Shown here: positions 57,341 through 64,000 of the stretch, in pieces
Position numbering within the stretch: position 1 is the first letter of the stretch
Layout of the letters: every line of letters begins with the position of its first letter
From: Effrenium voratum
Taxonomy: Eukaryota; Sar; Dinophyceae; Suessiales; Symbiodiniaceae
Length of the DNA stretch: 64,000 bases
Direction: 5' to 3'
Assembly: GCA_963377175.1 (NCBI GenBank)
Contig: CAUJNA010001768.1
Span: forward strand, 1 to 64,000
Notes under the pieces: generated by a model
The model's database searches: none
Told to the model about the DNA's origin: nothing
Seen by the model: only the letters and a program-made list of their open reading frames with translations
Program-made: the position numbers and the translations under genes

Positions 57341-60300
57341 CTTTCTTTTTTTGGGGGCGGTGGGGGCGAGTCAGGAAGGAATTTTGTCAGGAAGGAATTT
57401 TGTCAGGCAGGAATTTTGTTAGGCAGGAATTTTGTCAGGCAGGAATTTTGTCAGGAAGGGATTTTGTCAGGAAGGGATTTTGCCAGGCAGGAATTTTGTC
57501 AGGCAGGGATTTTGTCAGGCAGGAATTTTGTCAGGTCAGGAAAGGATTTTGTCAGGAAGCGGGCTCTGCCAGGAAGCGGGCTCTGCCAGGAAGGAGAGTC
57601 AGCTTTGGAGTTGTGTGTGTTGTCTACTTTCTTTTTTTGGGGGCGGGGGGTGAGTCAGCTTCCGGGGGGGCGAAGGGGGATGGGGGCGAGTCAGCTTTGG
57701 AGTTGTGTGTTGTTGTTGTCTACTTTCTTTTTTTGGGGGCGAGGGGCGAGTCAGCTTCCGGGGGGGCGAAGGGGGATGGGGGCGAGTCAGCTTTGGAGTT
57801 GGGTGTTGTTGTTGTCTACTTTCTTTTTTTGGGGGCGAGGGGCGAGTCAGCTTCCGGGGGGGCGAAGGGGGATGGGGGCGAGTCAGCTTTGGAGTTGGGT
57901 GTTGTTGTTGTCTACTTTCTTTTTTGGGGGGCGGGGGGCGAGTCAGCTTCTTCCGTTTGGCTTGCCCAACCTCGTTTGACACGTGTCAGGAAGTGTGCTC
58001 TGTCAGGAAGTGTGCTCTGTCAGGAAGGGATTTTGTCAGGAAGGAATTTTGTCAGGCAGGAATTTTGCGAGGAAGGGATTTTGTCAGGCAGGGATTTTGT
58101 CAGGCAGGGATTTTGTCAGGCAGGGATTTTGTCAGGCAGGAATTTTGTCAGGCAGGAATTTTGTCAGGAAGGGATTTTGTCAGGAAAGGATTTTGTCAGG
58201 CAGGAATTTTGTCAGGAAGCGGGCTCTGCCAGGAAGCGGGCTCTGCCAGGAAGCGGGCTCTGCCAGGAAGGAGAGTCAGCTTTGGAGTTGTGTGTGTTGT
58301 CTACTTTCTTTTTTTGGGGGCGGTGGGGCCGAGTAGTACGAGTCCAGGCTTCCGGGGGTTGCGAAAGGGGGAAGGTGGGCGAGTCTAGCTTTGGAGGTGA
58401 GTGTGTTGTTGTTGTCTTCTTCTGCGGGGAATGGAGGCGAGTCAGCTTCCGGGGGGCAGCTTTGGAGTTGGGTGTGGGTGTTGTTTGTCTACTTTCTTTT
58501 TCTGGGGGTCGGCCAAGTGAGCAGCTTTATGGGCGAGTCAGCTGAGTCAGCTTTTGGAGTTGTGTGTGTTGGTCTACTTTTTTTTTTTGGGTGAGCGCAT
58601 GTAGGCCAGCTGTTTGAGTTTGTGGTGTTGTTTACTTTCTTTTTTTGGGGGCGGGGGGCGAGTGAGCTTCTTCCGTTTGGCTTGCCCAACCTTGTTTGAC
58701 ACATGTCAGGAAGTGTGCTCTGTCAGGAAGTGGCTCTGTCAGGAAGGGATTTTGTCAGGAAGGAATTTTGTCAGGCAGGAATTTTGCCAGGAAGGGATTT
58801 TGTCAGGCAGGGATTTTGTCAGGCAGGGATTTTGTCAGGCAGGAATTTTGCCAGGCAGGAATTTTGTCAGGGATTTTGTCAGGAAGGAATTTCAGGAAGC
58901 GGGCTCTGCCAGGAAGCGGGCTCTGCCAGGAAGGAGAGTCAGCTTTGGAGTTGTGTGTGTTGTCTACTTTCTTTTTTTGGGGGCGGGGGGCGAGTCAGCT
59001 TCCGGGGTGCGAAGGGGGAAGGGGGGCGAGTCAGCTTTGGAGTTGTGTGTGATGTTGTTGTCTTCTTCTGCGGGGAATGGAGGCGAGTCAGCTTCCAGGG
59101 GGGAGGGAGGAGGGCACGATAGGGGGAATGTGTGGTCAGCTTTTGGAGTTGGGTGTTGTTGTTGTCTGCTTTTCTTTTTTTATTGGGGGGAGCGTTCTTT
59201 TGGGGGGGGCGGGGGGCCAGTCAGCTTCCGGGCTGTGAAGGGGGAAGGGGGGCGAGTCAGCTTTGGAGTTGGGTGTTGTTGTTGTTTCTTCTGCGGGGAA
59301 TGGAGGCGAGTCAGCTTCCAGGGGGGCGAAGGGGGAAGGTGGGCGAGTCAGCTTTGGAGTTGGGTGTTGTTGTTGTCTGCTTTCTTTTTTTGGGGGGGGC
59401 GGGGGGCCAGTCAGCTTCCGGGCTGTGAAGGGGGAATGATGTGAGTCAGCTTTGGAGTTGTGTGTGTTGTTGTTTCTTCTGCGGGGAATGGAGGCGAGTC
59501 AGCTTCCAGGGGGGCGAAGGGGGAAGGTGGGCGAGTGGGGGGGGGGGGGCGAAAGGGGGGAATGTGAGTTCAGCTTGGGAGTTGGGTGTTGTTGTTGTCT
59601 GCTATCTTTTTTTGGGGGGGCGGGGGCCAGTCAGCTTTTCCGGGCTTGTGAAAGGGGGAATGATCCGGTCCAGCTCTTGGAGTTGTGTGTTGTTGTTGTT
59701 CTTCTGCGGGTACCGTTTTTGCTTGGTGTCAAAAAACAGCTTTTCCGGGGGGGGCGAAGGGGAATGTGAGTCAGCTTGGGAGTTTGGGTGTTGTTGTTGT
59801 TTGTCTTGCTTTCTTTTTTTGGTGGGGGCGAGGAGGTGTGGGGCACCAGTCAGCATTCCGGGCTGTGAAGAGGGGAAGGGGGCTAGCTCAGCTTTTTGGC
59901 GTTTGAGGTGTTGCTGTTGTCGTCTGCTTTTTTTTGGGCGGGGGGCGAGTCAGCTTCCGGGGTGTGTGTGTTGTCTTCTGCGGGGAATGGAGGCGAGTCA
60001 GCTTCCGGGGGGGCGAAGGGGAATGGGGGCGAGTCAGCTCCAGGGGGGCAAAGGGGAATGGGGGCGAGTCAGCTTCCAGGGGGGCGAAGGGGAATGGGGG
60101 CGAGTCAGCTTTGGAGTTGGGTGTGAAACTGTTGCTGTTGTTGTCTGCTTTCTTTTTTTGGGGGGGGCGGGGGGGCGAGTCAGCTTCCGGGTGTGTGTGT
60201 TGTCTTCTGCGGGGAATGGGGGCGAGAGGGGGGCGAAGGGGAATGGGGGCGAGTCAGCTTTGGAGTTGGGTGTGAAACTGTTGCTGTTGTTGTCTGCTTT

Positions 60301-60835
60301 CTTTTTTTGGGGGGGCGGGGGGCGAGTCAGCTTCCAGGGGGGCGAAGGGGGAATGATGTGAGTCAGCTTTGGGGTTGTGTGTTGTTGTTGTCTGCGGCGG
60401 GGGGCGAGTCAGCTTCCGGGTGTGTGTGTTGTCTTCTGCGGGGAATGGGGGCGAGTCAGCTTCCAGGGGGGCGAAGGGGAATGGGGGCGAGTCAGCTTTG
60501 GAGTTGGGTTTCCAGGGGCGCGAAGGGGAATGATGTGAGTCAGCTTTGGGGTTGTGTGTTGTTGTTGTCTGCTTTCTTTTTTTGGGGGGGCGGGGGGGCA
60601 AGTCAGCTTCCGGGTGTGTGTGTTGTCTTCTGCGGGGAATGGGGGCGAGTCAGCTTCCAGGGGGGCGAAGGGGAATGGGGGCGAGTCAGCTTTGGAGTTG
60701 GGTGTGAAACTGTTGCTGTTGTTGTCTGCTTTCTTTTTTTGGGGGGGCGGGGGGCGAGTCAGCTTCCAGGGGGGCGATAGGGGGAATGATGTGAGTCAGC
60801 TTTGGAGTTGGGTGTTGTTGACTGCGCGAAAGCGC
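57341..60835. repeat. Compound tandem arrays, 17-bp TCAGG units and G-rich units
   Basis: 17-bp units TCAGG(A/C)AGG(A/G)ATTTTGT fill 57370-57550, 58020-58210 and 58730-58880, each run ending in 17-bp units GGCTCTGCCAGGAAGCG. Between and after them are longer units built from GGCGAGTCAGCTT(T/CC), GGAGTTG(G/T)GTGTTGTTGTTGTCT and CTTTCTTTTTTTGGGGGCGGGG, with many G-runs of 4-9. Several long reading frames cross these arrays in all frames; their products are repetitive and I treat them as artefacts. Confidence 0.85.
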
Positions 60836-61071
60836 GAACACAGAACATAGCACCTCTTTCTTTAGAGGGGGTTTCCCAAATGGATTCTATTCTACCTGAG
60901 AGGCTCCTGGCACTCGTCCGTCCAGGAAACGACCTCGTCCTGCGAAGGATTCGAAGTCTAAAACGCTGCGTGCAGGCGTGTGGCTGCAAAATAATGACCC
61001 CTAGATATGCGGTTTGGCGAAATGCCCAGCAGCTGCCTTTGTTTCTGCAAGGCGAGCCCCCTCAAAGGAAA

Positions 61072-61316
61072 CCCTGGCTGGCTTTTTTGGTTGGCTTCTG
61101 GCTGGCTTGGCTTGGCTTCTGGTTGGCTTCTGGCTGGCTTTCTGGCTGGTTTTGGTTGGCTTCTGGCTGGTTTTGGTTGGCTTCTGGCTGGCTTTCTGGC
61201 TGGTTTTGGTTTGCTTCTGGCTGGCTTTCTGGCTGGTTTTGGTTGGCTCCTGGCTGGCTTTCTGGCTGGTTTGGCTTGGCTTCTGGCTGGCTTTCTGGCT
61301 GGTTTGGCTTGAGCTT
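61072..61316 (-). repeat. GGCTGG(C/T)TT minisatellite encoding a basic tail in the helicase orientation
   Basis: Units such as TTCTGGCTGGCTTTCTGGCTGG repeat with ~39-bp higher-order periodicity. On the minus strand one frame reads KPARKPARSQPKPARKPARS. It follows the helicase C-terminal block directly, so it may be an expanded basic tail or an independent satellite. Confidence 0.6.
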
Positions 61317-61329
61317 TGAGGTTGGGGCG

Positions 61330-61930
61330 CCGGGCCCGGTTCGCCGCTGCGTTGACGGCCATGCGCTTGCTGTGGCTGATGACCAGCGTGGTGTCCGGCC
61401 ACCCAGGCTTGGAGGGGTAGAGCTTCTTCAGCCTTGCCTTGGCCTGCTCCGCGGGGCACCCTCCAAGATGCCGGGGCGCATGTTCTCCGTGAGCCGGTGC
61501 CCGCAGGCCAGGTCGCGGATTAGTTGGCTGTGCTCCAACGGCGCGCTGATGGGCCGTCCAGCCCAGGAGTCCAGCACGGCCGGCAGCTGTCGGAAGTCGG
61601 CAAAAGCTGGACTGGCTGCAGCTGGACACGGCGCTCTGGGCGGACCTGGCCTGCGTGGGGCTGAACGCCGACGTGAAGTTGGGCGCGCTGCCCCCGCGCA
61701 CGTGCCTGCGCACCCAGTGGTCGGCCGTCTGCGCCCCCAGCCCCAGGTTCTGCGCGGAGCAGTGCGTCTTGGACACCAGGTCCGCCTCGCCCTGCTCTCG
61801 CAGCCTCGCAACAATGGTCTGGGCCAGGTGCGTCTTTCCGGTGCCCGGCAGGCCCGTGAGCAGAGGGAGCCTGCCAGGCAGTGGCCCACAGGGTCGTCCG
61901 CTGCTGCCCAGCAACGGCTTCGTCTCTTGC
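61330..61930 (-). pseudogene. PIF1-type SF1 DNA helicase fragment
   Basis: Minus-strand order: LLTGLPGTGKTHLAQTIVAR (Walker A, ~61815-61865), VSKTHCSAQNLGLGAQTADH, then after a frame change FADFRQLPAVLDSW (motif III-like, ~61600), ACGHRLTENMR (~61500) and LVISHSKRMAVNAAANRA (C-terminal motif, ~61350). The Walker B region between the first two blocks is missing, and two frame changes occur, so it is a relic of roughly 200 residues. Such helicases occur in Polinton-like and giant viruses, Helitrons and host genomes; viral origin is likely from context but not proven. Confidence 0.65.
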
Positions 61931-62231
61931 GCGGCAATTTGGCTGTTGCATTTCAAGCGAGTCAAGCTTTGCCAAAGGAAACCCTTTTCCTTTTTTTTCG
62001 GGATCCCTTGGGGACCCCTGTTTTTCTTGTTTTTTTCTTAGCCCTGCAAAGCTTGGCTTGAAATGCAACCTGGAGCCAAATTGCAAGCACATCTAGGGGT
62101 CATTATTTTGCAGCCGCACGCTTCCACGCAGCGTTTTAGGTTTCGAACTCTTCGCAGGACAAGGTCGTTTCCTGGACGGACGAGTGCTGGGAGCCTGTCA
62201 GGTAGAATAGAGTCCATTTGGGAAACCCCTC

Positions 62232-62660
62232 CAAAGAAGAGCTCTGCAAAGAAGCGTGCTCTGCAAAGGAGAGTGCTCTGCAGAGAAGCGTGCTCTGCAG
62301 GGGAGAGTGCTCTGCAAAGAAGCGTGCTCTGCAAAGGAGAGTGCTCTGCAAAGTGCTCTGCAGAGAAGCGTGCTCTGCAGAGAAGAGTGCTCTGCAAAGG
62401 AGAGTGCTCTGCAAAGGAGAGTGCTCTGCAAAGAAGCGTGCTCTGCAAAGGAGAGTGCTCTGCAGAGAAGCGTGCTCTGCAAAGGAGAATGCTCTGCAAA
62501 GGAGAGTGCTCTGCAGAGAAGCGTGCTCTGCAAAGGAGAGTGCTCTGCTTTGCAAAGAAGTGTGCTCTGCAAAGGAGGGTGCTCTGCAAAGAAGCGTGCT
62601 CTGCAAAGGAGAGTGCTCTGCAGAAAAGCGTGCTCTGCAAAGGAGCGTGCTCTGCAAATG
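62232..62660. repeat. 17-bp tandem array TGCTCTGCAAAG(A/G)AG(C/A)G
   Basis: About 24 units alternate between TGCTCTGCAAAGGAGAG and TGCTCTGC(A/G)(A/G)AGAAGCG, with one truncated unit near 62350. It is related to the GGCTCTGCCAGGAAGCG units near 57.55, 58.23 and 58.9 kb. Long reading frames across it are artefacts. Confidence 0.85.
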
Positions 62661-62725
62661 CTCGCCCAACGTGGAGGCTTTGATACCGAGCGCGCCACAT
62701 CCCTGCCCGGCATAGAAGCCTCCGC

Positions 62726-62770
62726 CGGAGCCTGTCAGGTAGAATAGAATCCATTTGGGAAACCCCCTCT
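62726..62770. repeat. Foldback arm end fragment
   Basis: GCCTGTCAGGTAGAATAGAA followed by TCCATTTGGGAAACCCCCTCT is the outer end of a right arm, as at 62190-62226. Confidence 0.65.
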
Positions 62771-62839
62771 CAGCAACCAAAAAATGGTTGGTGCCTGTTT
62801 CCAGTTCCGAGGCCAAAAACCCTACACCGTGACGGTCAT

Positions 62840-63300
62840 ACGGATTGGCGCTGCGCCGCCCGGCCGCGCCACCTGCCCGGCATCGGAGCCTCCCACCCGG
62901 CCGCTTCGAAAGCATAAGTGCCACTTATGCTTTCCAGCATCACATTCCTGCCCGCATCGTAGCCGCGCCAGCCCGCCGACGTGGAGGCTTCGATACCGAG
63001 CGCGCCGCTCGAAAACATAAGTGGCGCTTATGTTTTCGAAGTGGGTTCGTTTCAATGCGTTCCACCACCCGGCCGCACCACCTGCCCGGCATCGGAGCCT
63101 CCCACCCGGCCGCAAAGCACAAGTGCTACTTGTGCTTTCGAGCATCACATTCCAGCCCGGCATCGGAGCCGCGCCAGCTCGCCGACGCGGAGGCTTCGAT
63201 ACCGAGCGCGCCACATCCCTGCCTGGCATCGAAGCCTCCCGGCCGCGCCACCTGCCCGGCATCGGAGCTGCCGAGCCCGCGCCAAGGTCGAATTCTTCCC
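62840..63300. repeat. ~205-bp GC-rich repeat units with central palindromes
   Basis: CCTGCCCGGCATCGGAGCCT followed by CCCACCCGGCCGC recurs (about 62870 and 63080). Each unit carries a perfect palindrome (62908-62934, 63009-63039, 63114-63138), then AGCATCACATTCC, then GGAGGCTTCGATACCGAGCG. No gene was seen. Confidence 0.7.
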
Positions 63301-63479
63301 AGGAAAAAAAAATCCAGTCCTCCCCTGAGTCTCCAGGGGAGGGCTGTAGCACGCTTTTATGTGACCGGTACGCCGTGCATAGTTTCTGCAGCACACTTTA
63401 GGTATCAGAAGTGAAGGATGCTTTCCTTCACTTCATGTCCTGGTAGCCGAGTACATGCTATGTGGCGGCAAGCGCACCA

Positions 63480-63580
63480 GCCTGCCGAGCCCGCGCCACC
63501 CGAGGTCGGGATTCTTCCACCGAGGTCGGAATTCCGACTTCGGTCTCCCACCGAGGTCGGAATTCCGACCTCGCTTTTTT
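63480..63580. repeat. GGTCGGAATTCCGACC palindromes
   Basis: A perfect 22-bp palindrome centred on GGAATTCC at 63552-63573 and a one-mismatch version at 63521-63542. The phrase TCCGACTTCGG also follows the MTase hairpin arrays near 24085, 29641 and 34690. Confidence 0.65.
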
Positions 63581-63685
63581 GCCCGAAAAACCCATCACCG
63601 GGCCAGCGCCGAAGGTCCGGCAGTGATGCCGTCCTCGCAGCATCGCTGACGGAGTGTTTTTTTCACCACTCACTCGCCCTGCCGT

Positions 63686-63773
63686 CAATCCTGTCGTGAG
63701 CACAGGATTGCCCCTTCAATCCTGCTGTGGCAACAGGATTGCTCCACCCATTCTTGCTCTGACAACAGGATTG
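63686..63773 (-). repeat. 32-bp hairpin array, copy D
   Basis: CAATCCTG/CAGGATTG arms at 63686-63710 and 63717-63741, and a degenerate CATTCTTG with CAGGATTG ending at 63773; spacing 31-32 bp. It lies at the 3' end of the minus-strand MTase fragment. Confidence 0.7.
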
Positions 63774-63965
63774 CCCCGGTGCACTACGAGCAGCTCGGGC
63801 TTGGAACTGTTCTTGCCCGAGCTTAGGCTCGCGATGGAGTCGGCCCGGCTGTAGAGCTCCCGGGCCTCCGGCACGTCGTTGATGCTCAGGACGAAGGGCA
63901 GGCCGCTCGCGAAAAGTGCGTCTCGCAGCTCTGTGTGAAAGACCAGGTCGTGGCCCTCCCCTCTC
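63774..63965 (-). pseudogene. D12-class adenine methyltransferase, copy D (C-terminal fragment)
   Basis: The minus strand reads GEGHDLVFHTELRDALFASG, LPFVLSINDVPEARELYSRA, then GKNSSKPELLVVHRGN, the C-terminal third of the MTase. Upstream of about 63965 the similarity stops. Orientation is opposite to copies A-C. Confidence 0.75.
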
Positions 63966-64000
63966 GTACCACACCCAAATCATTGACATGAAGCCGGTCT

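Larger units (their letters stand above)
60851..62226. mobile_element. Foldback element 2 with an inserted helicase fragment
   Basis: The left arm (60851-61012) matches foldback 1 up to GACCCCTAGATATGC. Foldback sequence resumes at GGCAATTTGGCTGTTGCATT (~61930) and continues through the T-rich centre and the right arm to 62226. The ~920 bp between these points are absent from foldback 1 and contain a PIF1-type helicase fragment and GGCTGG repeats. Confidence 0.7.

Noticed and set aside
57236..60780. Long repetitive frames (up to ~400 codons) with GRNFVRQEFCQ and GESASGG units
   Set aside because: 17-bp and longer tandem units create open frames in several phases; no unique domain and no conserved start.
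62063..62924. SAEHSPLQSTLLCRA-type and AKKRALQRRVLC-type repetitive frames on both strands
   Set aside because: A 17-bp array read in different phases; no independent coding evidence.

Overview
The window looks like nuclear DNA of a dinoflagellate, probably a symbiodiniacean or other suessialean. The strongest evidence is a near-perfect dinoflagellate spliced leader (DinoSL) at 2971-2992, with a second truncated leader directly behind it. Supporting evidence is the element content: intact dinoflagellate-style Ty1/copia elements, a LINE whose endonuclease begins with an NPGP motif, and many relics of a double-jelly-roll dsDNA virus. No confident intact host gene was found. Almost everything recognisable is mobile or virus-derived.

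Layout. (1) 1-2950 is a decayed minus-strand viral block: major capsid protein (MCP), a glycine-rich membrane protein ending in PPSY, and a Lys/Pro/Ala-rich basic protein. (2) 2971 to about 22380 is a LINE inserted into that block. Its ORF1 carries a C5-cytosine methyltransferase-like domain and a candidate Ulp1-type peptidase, and a complete copia element (Copia-1, 7571-14897, CAATT target duplication) sits inside that ORF. (3) 22380-35460 holds repeated, rearranged viral relics: packaging ATPase, penton-like protein, D12-class adenine methyltransferase (MTase), protein-primed PolB, coiled-coil genes, basic protein, MCP and PPSY protein. MTase 3' ends carry 32-bp hairpin arrays followed by a shared ~750-bp non-coding block. 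(4) 35460-45200 is lower-density DNA with unassigned exon-like minus-strand ORFs, a DM9/DUF3421-like gene and 101-bp tandem repeats. (5) 46460-47611 is a broken tyrosine-recombinase gene cut by a second complete copia element (Copia-2, 47612-54812). (6) 54813-56230 is another PolB relic. (7) 56620-64000 is dominated by foldback elements, 17-bp arrays, GT/G-rich arrays, palindromic repeats, a PIF1-type helicase fragment and a fourth MTase fragment.

Taken together, the viral copies suggest an ancestral order of MCP - PPSY protein - basic protein - penton - ATPase (all minus), then a divergent MTase (plus), its hairpin array and the terminal non-coding block. PolB lies next to a small coiled-coil gene, and the helicase lies elsewhere. 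This gene set fits the Polinton / Polinton-like virus / virophage assemblage. Every viral copy here is broken. The two copia elements each have one uninterrupted ORF of about 2200 codons, near-identical LTRs, a tRNA-type primer site and a purine tract, so they are the young and possibly active components. The LINE has two frameshifts and is dead.
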